From: Sclerotiophoma versabilis
Taxonomy: Eukaryota; Ascomycota; Dothideomycetes; Pleosporales; Didymellaceae
Length of the DNA stretch: 64,000 nucleotides
Assembly: GCA_012274445.1 (NCBI GenBank)
Contig: JAAROD010000011.1
Coordinates: 620,001-684,000 of the forward strand
Reading direction: 5' to 3'
The position numbers were made by a program, and so were the translations under genes. The notes beneath the pieces were generated by a model. It did no database searches. It saw nothing but the letters and a program-made list of their open reading frames with translations, and had not been told where the DNA came from. Of this stretch, positions 1 to 13,208 are shown piece by piece (position 1 is the stretch's first letter; each line of letters begins with the position of its first letter).

Positions 1-3000
1 TGATCTTCGGTTGATGATCAGACGGCCCGTGCCGATTGGAACGAGCTCTTGGAACACGCTCTTAAAGGCGGCAGATACTTGTTTGAAGGTACGGGCGATG
101 GCCTCGTCTTTGCGCTGGTCTAGCACGTCGATGAGGTTTTCGATGGACTTGCGGGACGAATCGAGCTCGGTTCGGCGGTCTGTGAGGGTTTTGCGTTGTC
201 GTGTGAAGTTCTCGTATTGTTCGTAGGCCTTCTTGTTGACGTGCGCAAATTGCTTTTGTGCTTGGGTGGCCTTGGTGAGCTCTCTGCCGATCTAAGTAAT
301 ATCGTTAGCAATCATCACTAGAAGAAGAGGGAGTGCATATTACCTTTTCTGTGTTCCATTTGCTGTACTTGCGGCCAACATCTTCGGGGAGTGTGCCCAA
401 TTCTCTTATCTCTTTCCTCACCCTGCTAAGCTGGGCTGTGTAAGAGCTGCGGTCTGCGTCTTTCCTTGACAAAGACTTTTCTTGCTTCTCCATTGCGGCA
501 GCAAGAGCGCGATTAGTTTGTTCCTTCTCGTTCCTCGAAGCTTCCAACTGCTCGATCTGAGCCCGAATGTCATCAATCTGAGTGTCGGTCTCCTCGATCT
601 GCTGGTCAAGACTAGCGATGGTCTTGTTGATAGTATCCAGCGCACGCTTAGCCTCTCGGAGACCCGTTGATTGGGCCACAGAGCCTCCCACGCCTCCTTG
701 CTGCGCGAGCAAGTCATCCAGGGCGGGCTGCAAGCTCTGGTTCAGCTCGAGCTCGGCTTCGATCTTCTGAGTTTCGAGCGTAGCGCGTTCTTGTTTAATT
801 TGCGCATACTGCTTCTTGAGGTCTTTGACTGTGCTTGTCAAAGTGACGAGCATCTGCTCTTCGTCGTTTGACAATGCTTTCGTAAACTTCGATGCAATTT
901 CTGCTTCCCAGTCACTTTGTTGTGCTCCGAGCAGATTGATGGCTGCTTCAAGGTCTGCAGCAGTTCTTTGCTTCTTCGCCAGCGCATCTCGAGCGTCTTG
1001 CAAGAGGCCTTGCTTGACGCGAACTTCTTCACGCATCGGCGCATAGCTAGTCTCTCCTCTCCTCTGATCGTTCTGCCGCCTGAGCAGCTCGCTCTGAGCC
1101 GCAGTGAGTTGATGTTTGATAGCGTCCAGCTGCTCTTCGATCTCGCGGTTCTTCTGCTGTAGCTGCTCGAGTAATGCACGCTTCTCGGCAACAATACTGA
1201 AGGCCATGATCTTTGACCTAGATGGATCATGAAAACCCCCGCGGTACTGTCCCTTCCTGGTGGCGTTGTCTCCATCTGGGTTGTAGGCGCGGACGTTATA
1301 CTGTTTGGCAACTCGCTTGCATTCATCCAGTGTCGGGCAAACAACAATCTTGCCAAAGACATGCCTGAACGCATCCTCAAAACGATCATCGTATACGAGC
1401 TTTGGGAGCAGAGGCTGCATGGTTTCTGTCTGCCTGAGATTCATGTCTGGTACGCTGATCCTGTTCAGAGGGATGAATGTCAGGCGGCCACCCTTGTCCT
1501 TGGTAAGACGGTCCATGATCTTGGTTGCCACATTATCGTCTTCGACCACGACGTGGAACAGAGCTGCTTCTGCAGCGCTTTCTGTAACTGACCGGTAGTT
1601 TTCAGGTACTTGGAGCAACTCAGCGATCGTGCCGTGAACACCCTGTAGCCCATCCCTGCGATATCTCCGCAGCGACTCAAGTCCACGACTGGTGCCATGA
1701 TCCAACAGACGAGAGAATGTGTGTTCCGCCATCTGGAGATCTTTCTGTACGTTTCCGAGCTGACTGCTGAGCCTGTTCTGGTCGCGCCAAAGGCTCGTCT
1801 GCTTATCAATGATGGCCTTCTTCGCGTCTCTGGCCTTCTCAAGCCGCGCAGCAAGATCCACAGCCGCATCCCCCTCGTTGTCGATTGCCTGCCTCAGCTC
1901 AGCGATCTCACCCTCTATCCGCGCGACGTCGTTCTGAAGCTCAGTGATCTCTTCGTTGGTCTGCATAAGAACAGCCTTGCGGCGGCTCAGCTCGCCATTC
2001 GTCTCGTCAATCTGTGCGCGCAAGGCAGCATCACGCTCTCGTTTGTTACTGTAATGTGCGGTTCGACCTTGCTTGTCTTGAAGACGTTTGTATTGACCTT
2101 CGGCGTCAAGCAGCTGAGCACGAACGGCCTCTTCTTCCTCCTTCTTTGCATCGAACCGAGGCAAAAGCTGCTCGAGCTCAACCTGTCGAGCTCTGATTTG
2201 TTGCTGAAGCGTCTTGATTTGTGCGTCACGCCTGCTCTTGGTCTGCTGGACAGATGATTGACTGTCCTGTAGAGCCTTCAAGTCCAGTTCAATCTTGGCC
2301 TTTTCGAGCGTGGCAGCCTTGCGTTCGCCTTCGTATTGTACGCGGTCCTGTCTGAGGATGTCAAGGTCGCCTTTTCGCTGATTGACCTCAGACTCGAGCC
2401 GTGCGATGTCGTCCTCGTTTTGCCTGAATGTTGCCTCGTTATCTTCGCGCATCTCACGACCGTGGTGTTCGAGGGAATCGATGTGTTCGATCTTGGCCTC
2501 CAGTTCAGCCTCTTCCCGTGAGTGCAGAGTGTACAATAAGGACCGTCGCTCCCTGTCGTTCTTGCTCCAGGCTTCAAGCTCCTCCTTCTCGCCCTCCAAC
2601 TCGCCCAGACGCTCGTTGATCGAGTCGACGACGCTGTCAATGTTGGCGCATTTGCTATCTGTGTCGTTCAACAGCTTCAGACTGTCGGCGCGGCGCGTCT
2701 CGTATACGTTCGAACCAGAGATCTCCTTCAGCATCTCGAGGCGGGCCTTGTCCTTCATGTTGGTGAGCGCCGTCACGCGACCCTGCGGGACGATGTAGTA
2801 TGGATTGGAGCGCGAGAAACCGGCCGACTCGAGGATCTGGATGACTTCGGCCTTGGTGGCATTCTTGCGGTTGACTGAGTATTCGTCCTTCTTCGCGCCA
2901 ATCGTTCGGCGCAGGTAGAACTCAGGCTTGCCCGTCTGAAAGCGGTCCTCGGAGTTGTCGAAGCAGACCTCGACGTAAGCCGACATGACGGCTGAGCCGG

Positions 3001-3257
3001 AGCCTTCGTGCAGCAGGGCCTGGCGCTCCTGGCGGTTGAGGAAGTTGTAGTCGTCGCCAAGGACGAAGCGCACGGCGGCGAAGAAGTTGCTCTTGCCAGA
3101 GCCATTGCGACCGACGATGACATTGCAGTTGGGCGAGAAGGGCTCGATTTGCATCTGGTCCTTGTAGCTGGAGGTTACGTCAGCCTTGGACCACACCGAC
3201 GCGTATCGTCACTCACCTCTTGAAGCCCTGGATGGTGATCTGCTTGATGTAGCCCAT
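1..3257 (-). CDS. SMC3: SMC3, cohesin ATPase subunit (3' end cut by window edge)
   Basis: Structural maintenance of chromosomes protein 3, the cohesin arm that pairs with SMC1 to hold sister chromatids together (SudA in Aspergillus). Exon 1 (3257-3217) encodes MGYIKQITIQGFK. A 49-bp intron (3216-3168) joins it to exon 2 (3167-344), rebuilding the conserved GFKSYKDQ. A second intron (343-292) leads to exon 3 (291-1). Walker A GRNGSGKS lies at residues 33-40. The lysine pair that Eco1-type acetyltransferases modify in SMC3 is present as KKDEY (K106/K107). Long coiled coils flank a hinge near 1300-1700. About 1065 of roughly 1200 residues are visible; the C-terminal ABC signature and Walker B lie outside. 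No frame breaks are seen. The family call is firm; exon limits are inferred from splice signals. Confidence 0.96.
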
Positions 3258-4228
3258 GGCGGCGGCGGGGGCGCGGTCCCTGCGCGCAGGTTTGATGCGG
3301 TAGTTGTTAACAAGGTCGCGGACTATATGGCAAAGCGGTCACGTCGGTGTATCGCTCAGGACATGGCGGGGTGGGTGCGGTGAGTGTCGAAGTTGCTTGC
3401 CCTCACTGACCGCGACGCGCCTGCCACATGCGCGACGCGCCAGCCCGCCAAGCCGCCAGCACTAGCGCGATCTCTGCTTCACCTTCTCCAGCCAGCAGTG
3501 ATGGAGCAGTAGGGCGATACGACGCGCCAAATCCGTTAGTGTCTACTTCTAGCATCCAGTTCTCCAGCCTGTCCCGTGACTCTCTCATATCCTTCAGGCC
3601 CCACTGTAGTTTCCGCTCACACTTCTGTTCGATGTCAGCCTCTCTCGGGCCACTTCACCGAGGACGTCATCCCTTGTGAACATGCCTGACACGGTAAGAA
3701 GTGATAAACCGTTGAAAGCGGAGACATGGCAAAGGTGTTCAGCGCTAAAGATTCGCTGTCTGCAGGCTCATGCCCAATATTCGTCCCAGGTCGACCGACT
3801 AAGTTGCCTTGCACACTTGGTGATTTTTTTGTCCCTTGCATTTACAGATCCATGTGGAGATTAGGTAGTACTGATAGTTGCCCTTTTGCAAGTGATTCGC
3901 TTCCAGCTGGCGCGCGTAACAAGCAGGTGTGCCGATCTGAGTTGCGGTTTCTACTGCAGCCTTTTCTTTCAACCTTCCCAACACGGTAGGCACGGGGAAA
4001 GTGTCGAACCCCCAAAGGCATTTTTTCCGGGTCCAGTCGCTTGCTGATTGGATCGCAGTCCGGCAGACGCTTTAGACATGACTGCAGGATTCCGCGGAGA
4101 GTGTATGCTAGGCATACATGCTCACTTATCCACTTACAAACTATGAACCATACCTGGGCCGCAGATGAGTGGTAGCGTCACTGATGTCGTCTTAGTTCCA
4201 GGCACACAGTAACATCATACTACTTCTC
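3258..4228. other. Intergenic region upstream of SMC3
   Basis: This stretch holds the SMC3 promoter side (minus-strand gene starting at 3257). Short open frames of 60-90 codons occur on both strands but none has a recognisable domain. A tRNA T-arm-like string near 4000 lacks the rest of a cloverleaf. No repeat or mobile element was recognised. Confidence 0.5.
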
Positions 4229-5107
4229 ATGATAAGATTAGAATATCCCACCATTAAATTACCTTGGATTCGTCAGTACTTCCTTTCTCTGTCACCAGGT
4301 CAGGGCCTAACTATGCTCGACCGCTGGGGGTTGTGGATTGTTTCAACCGTAAAGCAATCGCAAGCCTTGCACGTATCGACTCAGCCAAGCAGCCTAAAAA
4401 GCAATTCCAAATATTTTGCGGTCAAACCAAAGTTATTCTGCCATGAACGGTCAGGAGATCTAGCCCAAGCCATCGCTGTGCAAAGACGTCCATCCTGGGC
4501 CGGGCCAGGACTAGCTCACCAACACTGTCGACTCGAGTATACGTCTGATCAAGGAGGCGACAATCACGACTCACAGCCATACGAGCCTTCATGGGACTTC
4601 AACACAGCCAGTGCTGCGCGCCAACTCCTAGCACAGTATCGTCCTCCAAACCAGGTACACCGTAATCGTTGCGGTCGGGACCCAGTTCCGATGCACATCC
4701 GTCTGTATTTGTCGGTGTTCCCCATCGCGCTGGTTATTCTTCGACACGAGATACCCGAAGCAGCCGTGACAGGCATGATTGGATGGGCCGCGAGCCGCAG
4801 GTATCAACAGCTATGCACAAAATCTTCTCCATGCAGTAATTCAAGAAAAAAGACAATGCCTCATTGGCAGGAACGTTTCGCAGCAGTATTAGACGGTCTG
4901 TCACAAAACAGGACGTCTGCAACTTCTTTCCGGTATGTTGGGGTCTTGGGCGCAACGCTTACTGGTTGGGAGATCCTGGCTGCTGATGTTGAGATGTCGT
5001 CGAGCATCATCTCCACTCCTGCACACAGCCGCCGTCAGCACGCCGGGTCAGTCTCCCGAAGACGACAGGGCAGTGCCTATGAAATTCCCCAACGCAGCAA
5101 GATATAG
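4229..5107 (+). CDS. Possible orphan protein, 292 aa, unsupported
   Basis: An uninterrupted ATG-started frame of 292 codons in the SMC3-ACC1 spacer. I recognise no domain, signal peptide or repeat. The product is rich in Ser, Gln and Arg and has a moderately hydrophobic stretch around residues 155-175 (LSVFPIALVILR). A second open frame in another phase follows directly (about 5114-5569), so a two-exon gene is conceivable, but I could not find a convincing splice pair. A frame this long is uncommon by chance in non-coding sequence of balanced composition, which is the only argument for it. It may equally be a degenerate gene or chance. Confidence 0.2.
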   Translation: MIRLEYPTIKLPWIRQYFLSLSPGQGLTMLDRWGLWIVSTVKQSQALHVSTQPSSLKSNSKYFAVKPKLFCHERSGDLAQAIAVQRRPSWAGPGLAHQHCRLEYTSDQGGDNHDSQPYEPSWDFNTASAARQLLAQYRPPNQVHRNRCGRDPVPMHIRLYLSVFPIALVILRHEIPEAAVTGMIGWAASRRYQQLCTKSSPCSNSRKKTMPHWQERFAAVLDGLSQNRTSATSFRYVGVLGATLTGWEILAADVEMSSSIISTPAHSRRQHAGSVSRRRQGSAYEIPQRSKI

Positions 5108-6100
5108 CAAAAGGTGTTGGAAGCGTACTTCTTCTCGAGTTACCTAAAAGGGAAACGCAATCTGCGAAACGAGAACATCATGTTTCCAAGACTACATAAG
5201 TTAATTAGCGTAGCGTGCAAATGCCACCGGTACCCCATGTTGCTAGGTAGTCACACCCACCCGCACTATTTTCAAACAGGGGCCGGCTCTCAACGAACAT
5301 GCGCAAGAACACGGCATATGCCTAGAAACCCAAACGGTTGCTTTCATTGGGCCCCACGCTCACTTAACGAGAGGCCACAAGGTGCAACGGCACGGGCCGC
5401 TTCTGACTTGACGCCGAACGAGCCAATACATGTACAAGACGCAGTCTCCTTCTTACACGCCGGGTCAACCGTCCGAGTCCTCTGTGCTGATAATACTCTC
5501 CTAACTTCCCAAGAGGGCAAGAATTCAATAAAAGTGTTGAAAGCGGCGCGAATCAAACCCAGCCATTAAGAAGCCAGGCCGTCGGTTGTCAGCCTGAGAG
5601 TCGAGATCAGCGTGTGTAGTTTTCTGTAACGTGCCATTCTCGCAGAGCAGACAAGAATAGAAAGCTACTAGGACTTTTTTTTCAGGTCTCCGTTAAAGAC
5701 AACGCTAATTAGATAGCATTACAGTCTCACACCAGCTGTAATGCCTTGATGAAGAGCGCAGATGCTTTGTGTAGTATTGATAACCCGTGTTTCTAAACCA
5801 GACTGGATCATGAAGCATGTACACTAGGTAGCGCTGCTGTACGATTGATTGTCAACTGTTGAAAGTGTGATGTTTTGTTGAAAAGTGATTCATGGCAGCT
5901 CCAGGTATACTCCGTGCCTCCCAACACATCGCATCCCTCGTCTGCCTGCACTATATACGAAGAGATTACAATAACGCTAATAAGCAGTCGCGCCAGTCCA
6001 GCCCTGGTGAATCGTAGAACCGACCGTACACGCCAGCAATATGCAACATCCTCCCACCATCCCGACCTATTTTACATGACTCTCAATTGATAAACCTCCC
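5108..6100. other. Spacer downstream of ACC1, no recognised gene
   Basis: It contains an open frame of about 150 codons on the plus strand (about 5114-5569) with no recognised domain, then AT-richer sequence up to the ACC1 stop codon. The last few hundred bases should hold the ACC1 3' UTR and polyadenylation signals. Confidence 0.4.
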
Positions 6101-9100
6101 CTAAGCCTTCGTCAACATCTTGATGACCTCCTCCTTTTCGCCTGTCGGCAGCGTGCTCAACAGGGACATAACGCCCTTGAGACCCCCCTCGCGGTCTCTG
6201 CGCATCAAGTTGGCAATCTCAAGCGCAATACCATCGCTCTTGAGCTTCTCAACGCGCTCGTGCACAACCTTCCTGTTCTCCTCATACCATGTTGCCACGC
6301 TCATATCGTCGTTCTCGAACTGCGGCACTTGACACCACGCCTTGAGCATCTCCATCGACCTGGCCCGTGTAACGGCGTCAGGCTTGGGGTTCTCCTGGCA
6401 CGGAGCCGCGGCCGAGGCGAGCTTCTTGAGAATGTACTCCTCGTTCAATCTGCGGCGGAGACGCCAGTAGAAGAACCTCCTTGCATTCTGCCAGCGCAGC
6501 GCCTGGCGGATGACGCCCTTGGCCTGCATGCGGCCTGCACGGTCGTGCAGGTCAGCGAACTGGATGGCGATTTGGCCGTAGATGGGGAGCAGGAGCTCTT
6601 CGCGCTTTGTCATTTCGGCCTTGATGGACTGCAGCTGATCCTGGGGTGTTGAGGGATCGGTCAGCTTGCGCTTAAGGGCTCCATAAGTGGGGTCGTTGCG
6701 TGCCATGGTCTCGAGCTGGCGTTCGCGGCGGTACTTGATGCCTACGATACCCTCGGGCTCGAGAACACCACCTCGCGATTCCTCGTCCGCGTACATCTCC
6801 ATGTATTGTGGGTTGATGGTGGGGTCAACAACGACCCAAGATCCACCACGGAGCTCACCGTAAGGTGGGATGTAGACGAAGATGGGCTGTTCGAACTTGA
6901 CGAGAGCATCGACGATGTAGGAACCGTACTTCAGGACTTCATTATACATGTCGCGCTGACCACCAGAGAAACCACGCCAGTTGGCAAGAATCATCAAAGG
7001 CAATTGCTCGCCGTTGTTGAAGTCCTTGATTGCCTGAGCAGTCTTGAAGGCCGAGTTGGGATACCAGACACCACCAGCCTCAGAAGCAACCTGCTCGATG
7101 GAGTCGGGATTAGCAGGGTCAGCAGGAGTGACATTCTCAACCGCGCGTGTCTCAACACCAATGACACCAACAGGGATGCCACCAAGGCGAGCACGACCAA
7201 CAACGACAGTCTTAGCCCAGCCGCCGAGAGTCTCCTCGAAAGAGCCGCGGTCAAAGAGACCAGACTGGAAGCCATCTGCATCTTCTTTTCCGGCAATGAG
7301 ATGTCTAACATCGTAGGCAGCCTTGCCAGGTGGGTAGTAGGTGACATCGCGGTCCCAGTCGTCCGCTGTAGGCGAGATAGGAACAGGGCTCCCCTTCTTG
7401 TCAGGCACATACGACATCCACTTGACGATCTTAGAGACACCCTCGAAGTCATCGTCGGCAGTCATGTGAGAAACACCGTTCCTGTACATGATCTGAGTGC
7501 CACCAAGCTGCAGGTTGGAAGTGTAAACCTCGCGACCGAGTAGCTTGTTGATAGCCTGAGCACCAGTGAGGATGATGGGCTGACCCTCGATCTGAATAGC
7601 ACGCTGTCCAAGACGGACAAGGTAAGCACCAATACCTGCATACAATTAGCACCATGTTATGGACTGGAAATGTGAGATACATACCAACTGAGCGGCAAGT
7701 CACCAAAGTGATGGTGAAAATGTCCTCATAAGCCCTCGAAGTCTCACCGGCAATAAGACCAGAGCCACGGAGGGACTCAACACCAAGGCCATCCTCCTGG
7801 CCAATGACTGTAGTAATCTTGTAACGTGTCTCGCCGGCCTCTTCAACCTTTTCGCAGATGACATCGTTACGCTTGCCATCAACGAAGTGCTCGTACTTCT
7901 CGGGTGTGAGGTAGAGGTAATTGAAGCCAGCCTCGGGCCTGTCGGCATCCTTCCAGGCAACCGAGAAATGAGGAATGAGCTCCTCAGCGAGACCGATGCG
8001 GGCACCGGAGTTGGCCGAAAGGTAAATTCGTGGAATGCCGAGCTTACGTGCAAGCTCAGAACACTTGTGGAAGAAGTTGTCTTCCTGGGGACCGAAGGAA
8101 CCAATCTTGAAAGTGATGTCGTTGGCGATAATGATGAAGCGGCGGCCGCGAGGGTACTCAGGCGTCTTGGCGGTAACGATCCAACCAACCATACCAATGT
8201 TGTTGTTGCCAGGGTCGCGGTTCACCTCAGCCAGGTTGTCGTTGTCATCGAGCACCAACTCGAAGTACTCGAGGCAGTCACCCTTCGGTGGTTGCTTGTC
8301 GCGCAGGTAAGAGTGCTTGGCAATTGCCGCAGTCCAGCTGTTTTCGGTGGCTTGTCGGAAGAGCTCAGGGAAGTCATAGACGTACTGGGTTCCCATGAGA
8401 TGAGCCTTGTACCTCTTAGGCTGGAGTGCACCCTTGGTCGGGTAAGGAGTAGTGACTGGCTGGAGGTGAAGAGCACCAATCTTGGTGGTTCCGCCGATAC
8501 TGTGGAAGAGCCACTTGCCAGCCTTCTCAGACTTGCGCTCTGCATACATCTCGACCTGGATGACGTATCCGGAGGTGTTGGTGATGATGACGCGGAGAGG
8601 GTAGGGAATGCCTGTCTGAGGGTCGGTGACGATGATGCGGATCTCAGCACCGGTGACACGGAGGCGCCAGAGACGGCGGCCGAAGCGCTCCAGGAATCCA
8701 CCGATAGCCTCCTCGACCTCAGTAGGGTTAAGCGGGAAGACGTGAGAGAAGTTGATGAAGATATGGTTCATATCAGCCTGCGAGGTACCAACAATCTCCA
8801 GAGCATCCAGGATATCAGTCATAAGCCTATCCGTCTCAGAAACCATGTACTCCGCAGTAGGAATCTCTTCGCGAAGACGTCCCGAACGGACGACAGCGCG
8901 CAAGAAATAGCGCTTGTCGCTCTCAGCGCCCTTGCCAACAGCCTCATAGATGTGAATATTGCGGTTCTCTGTGAAAACAGGCTTGATGTTGAACTTGGAA
9001 AGTCTTCCAAGCTCAAGCTGGAAGGCAAGAGCAGGCTCGACGTGACGAATGCTGTCATCCTCCTCGTAGGTGGGTCCACGGAAAGTGTAGTAGCCGGGGT

Positions 9101-12100
9101 AGGTTCCGTCCTTGTGGCCGCAAATGAAAGTGAGACGGCGAATGCGACGGGCGAGAAGCTCCTCTTTGTACTCCTCGACAATGGGTAGGATGCGCTCGAG
9201 AATCTCCTCGTCGTTGACACCCTCGATATCACGGACGGCCACGTTCAGGACACCAGTGAGCTCGTCGGTGTTCTGCTTGGAAGCATTGACGCCGGTAGTA
9301 GGGGTGCGCTTCAGCGATAGACCATCCTTGAGACTGACGCCACCCTTCTTATAGGCACCGACAGAGGGGAACAGCTCGAGAGCCTTAGCGAGAGACTCGT
9401 CCGCGTCGTCGAGGTACTCGACGGGGGCAACAACACCCTTCCTGGTAGGTTCGTTGTCAAAACGCGCGTTCCACGCAGACAAGTCGCTCATGGAGTGAAT
9501 GCGCGGGGGGCGTTCAAAGCCAGGGGTGCTAGGTGTACCGGGCTCAGAAGGTTCAACAGCCAGACCGTATTCAGCCTCACCGACCTTGCGGAGCACGAAG
9601 TCCCAAGACAGTAGGCACTGCTGCTCGCCCTCGTTGTGATAGTTGATGTTCTGGAGCTGGTATGCACGGTAGGCACGGCGGGTGTAGACCTCCAGAGCAG
9701 CAAGTGCAACCCAAGGGTCCTGGTGAACGAAGAACTGGGTCAGAACGTCGAAGACGGTGTATCTCGAGTCAACGACCTCCTTGATGACTTCGAAGTTAGG
9801 CTCACGGTGATCCCAACCGCTCTCTCCGTAGCGCGATTCAACGACGGCGGAACGCAAGATGTGCTCCATCTGCGAGGTACGCTCCTCAAGAGAAGGCATG
9901 GCACACTGAATGAGAACCTCACGGGCCTTCAGCGACACCTTAGCAGTCTGCCTCGACTCGAGCTCAGTTAGCTTCTTGAGGGTGCCCTTGAAGTACTTTG
10001 CGATGTTACCGACACCAGGCTTGTTGGGACGGTAGAGGTCAAGGATAGCGATGACGAGGTTGTTCTTTGCACTGACACGAGTGTGGGATAGAACGGTGTG
10101 TACGACGCTGGCGATGTTATCGCGGTTCTCATCACGAAGCTTGAGGATGACCTCCTCATCTCGGGAGTTGCGAGAAGAGAACAGGCGCTCGGTAGCCCAG
10201 TACTGCTCGAGGTAACTGAGCACGACGCTGTACTCGTGCGCCTTCAGGCCCTCGGAGTAGCGGCGGATGACATCCAGAAGAGGAGCCAGTCCGGCCTTCA
10301 GGAGCTCAGCATCGTTCTTGGCAACATTCTCAACAAGGAACTTGTCGAAAGCCTTGCTGAGCTGCTTGCTAGGGAACTCCAATTGACGGCTGTGAGCCTT
10401 GTCGACGATCTGACCGAGAGTGGTGTCGAGCTTCTGCGGCATACGCGCGTGCAGAGCAGAAGCTTGCGCGTTCCACTCGCCGTACGGCAGCTCAGGATCA
10501 CGTAGAACCTCAACGAGCTCCTTGAGTGTGCTCTGCATAATGACCTGGTTGTCGAAACCCTGAAGGATGTTCTGGAGAACAGCAGACAGGTAAGCGAGCC
10601 TCTGCGGGGGCTTGCTACCCATAACCTGGGGCGTACCCATGTCAGGGAGAAGGCCAAGGAAGTTCTGAGCCGACTTGACCTTGGACGGGTCGTCGAGGGC
10701 TAGCACACCAAGAATGTCACCGGCCTCGAGAGTAGCTCCCGGCTGCTTGATCAGGTTGACAATACCGTCCTCCTGTGCGATCAAAGGCATGTACATCTTC
10801 ATGACTTCGACCTCAGCGAAAGGCTGACCCTTTGTAATGTGGTCGCCGTTCTCCACAGTGAACTTGACAAGCTTACCGGGAGATGGAGTGCGGAGCTGGG
10901 TGGGGTCGTTCTCCTGCTCGAGGAGACAGGTCTTGCCGTCAACGGAGAGACGGGTAGCGCCAACTTCCTCCTTCCAGTACACGTTGTGCGACTTTCCGCC
11001 AAGCAAGATCAAGAGACCGCCGTCGGCGAGCGCGCGCAGACCAACGGAGACCTTGGAACCGTTGATGAACAGCGTGAAGCTGTCGAGGGTGGACCTTGTC
11101 GCCGTAAACTTGTATCGGAAGCCCTCGTAGATGAAGTCGATGGGGAAAACGGTCTTCAAGACATCCTTGGAAGGGACCTGGCCCTTTTCGAGCGAAGTCT
11201 TGTACTCGTTGATGCACGCCTCGGAGGCAACGTGGGCCTTGGTGACAGCACCGCAAATAACAGCAATCATAGGATCCGGGCGCTCAGCAGTCAATTTCTT
11301 GGTGATAAGCTCGTCGAGCCAGCCGGTAGTGATGGTGTTGTCCTCGAAAGCCGGAGTCTCGAGCAGCTTGATGAGGTACTCGACGGTGGTGCGGAAGTCA
11401 CCGCGAATGCTCAATTCCTTGAGCGCAACGACCATGTGCTTCCGCGATGCTTGGCGGTTCTCGCCATACGCGAAGATGTGACCAAACTGCGAGTCGGAGA
11501 AGCTGTGGATACCACCGGCGGAGCTGACAGAGAAGTAACCCCAGACGTTGGAGCTACTCCTGAAGTTCAGATCGTGGATGGTACCGCCAGACGGCTTGAA
11601 GCCCTCGTCAGGGTCTTCGGAGGTAATACGGCAGGCGGTGCAGTGGCCCTTGGGTGTGGGTCGGCGCTGGTTCTGGGAGCTGCCAACGGTGGAGAATTCA
11701 AAGTCGATCTGCGAGCTGGCGTGGGGGTCGGCGCCGTACAGCAGACGAATGTCGCGGATGCGGTGCAGGGGCAGGCCCATGGCGATCTGGAGCTGGGCGG
11801 CCGGGAGGTTGACGCCCGTGACCATCTCGGTGGTGGGGTGCTCGACCTGCAGACGCGGATTCAGCTCGAGGAAGTAGAACTTGTCGTCGGCGTGCGAGTA
11901 CAGGTACTCGACGGTGCCGGCGGAGACGTAGCCGACCAGGCGACCAAGCGAGACGGCGGCCTTCTCCATCTCCTGGAAGGTCTTGGAGCCAGCGACAGTG
12001 ACAGGGGCCTCCTCGATGATCTTCTGGTGGCGGCGCTGGACAGAGCAGTCACGGCCGAACAGCGAGATGTTGTTGCCGTACTGGTCGGCCAGCAGCTGGA

Positions 12101-13208
12101 CCTCGAGATGGCGCGCGCTGCCGGCGAGCTTCATGATGAAGATGGGCGAGCCGGGGATCTCGGAGGCGGCGGCCTTGTACAGCTGCTCAAAGTCCTCCTC
12201 GCGCTCGACCTTGCGGATGCCCTTGCCGCCGCCGCCCTCGGAGGCCTTGACCATGACGGGGAAGCCAATCTTCTTGGCCGCGGTCAGGCCCTCCTCCCAG
12301 CTCTTGGTGCAGCCCTTCTCGTAGATTTCGTCGCGGACGGTCACGATGCCGGCGGAATCGACCTCGACCTCGTCGACGCCGGTGCCGGACCACGGGATGC
12401 AGGGCACCTGGGCGTGCTGGGCGACGATGGTCGACGAGATCTTGTCGCCGAGCGAGCGCATCGCCGAGCCGGGCGGGCCGATGAAGACGATCTTCTTGGG
12501 CGAGGCGGCGAGCGACTCGGGGAGTTTGGGATTCTCCGAGGCATGGCCCCTGCAGGCGCGGCATTAGCGACGGCAATTGGGATAGCGGGAGGGGGAGGGG
12601 CGTGACAAGGCAGGGCCGGGCAGAGGGCAGGGCCGGGCAGAGCAGGGCAGGGCAAGACAGGGCAAGACAGGGCAAGACAGAGCAGGACAAAGCAAGACAG
12701 CGCAGGACAAAGCAAGACAGCGCAGGACAGAGCAAGACACCACAGAAGAGAGAGAGACGTACCAGCCCGCCCACACGGCGTGCACGTTCATGCGCTCGGC
12801 AACGTCGACAATCAGCTCGACGTTGGCGTAGTTGTTGTTGTTGGTGCCGCCGGGCACCTCGACGTACTGGTCGGCCATCCTGATGTACTCGGCGTTGGCC
12901 TGCAGATCCTCGGGCGTGGCCATGACGGTGAACTGGATGGCGCGCTCGTCGCCAAACGTCTCGTACGCCCACTTGCGCACGCTGCGGATCTCCTTGACCG
13001 CCGCAATGCCGTTGTTCGCAATCAGCACGTTGGTGATGACCGTGTGGCCGTCGTGGGCGGCCACAAAGTCCTTGACCTTGCCTGGCGCCGCCGCGCTCAG
13101 CTGGTTGCCGCCGATGAAGTGCGGCGCCAGGTCGAACTGCGCCGCGTAGCTGCTCGGGGCGCCGTTGGCATCGCTGCCGCGGACGCCGTTGGGTGCAGCG
13201 CTCGCCAT
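6101..13208 (-). CDS. ACC1: Acetyl-CoA carboxylase, multifunctional cytosolic enzyme
   Basis: Catalyses ATP- and biotin-dependent carboxylation of acetyl-CoA to malonyl-CoA, the committed step of fatty acid synthesis. Three exons: 13208-12763, 12549-7685 and 7635-6101. Splicing restores VHAVWAGWGHASENP and CRSVGIGAYLVRLG across the junctions, giving 2281 aa, the usual eukaryotic length. Domains in order are biotin carboxylase with the ATP-grasp loop KASEGGGGKGIRKV, the biotinyl domain with EVMKMYM (target lysine about residue 733), a long central region, then the carboxyltransferase halves. The stop is TAG at 6103-6101. The first intron is 213 bp, large for this window, and is filled with a pyrimidine-rich short repeat. 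No broken motif is seen. Confidence 0.98.
12600..12745. repeat. Degenerate purine-rich minisatellite inside ACC1 intron 1
   Basis: On the plus strand the sequence is a run of variants of GGCAAGACAGGGC and GCAGGACAAAGCAAGACA, mixing about 5-, 10- and 20-base periods. On the coding strand this is a C/T-rich tract of about 140 bases filling most of the intron. Composition differs sharply from the flanking exons, and the tract has no open function in the protein. Confidence 0.85.

Noticed and set aside
3960..4080. tRNA-like T-arm GGGGGTTCGACACT on the minus strand
   Set aside because: No A-box, acceptor stem or anticodon arm can be folded around it; a 14-base match also occurs near 39925, as expected by chance.
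10839..12605. 588-codon open frame antisense to ACC1 exon 2
   Set aside because: It is the complement of a highly conserved coding region with strong third-position bias; the product is repetitive Leu/Gly/Asp-rich with no domain. The same holds for 7887-9188.
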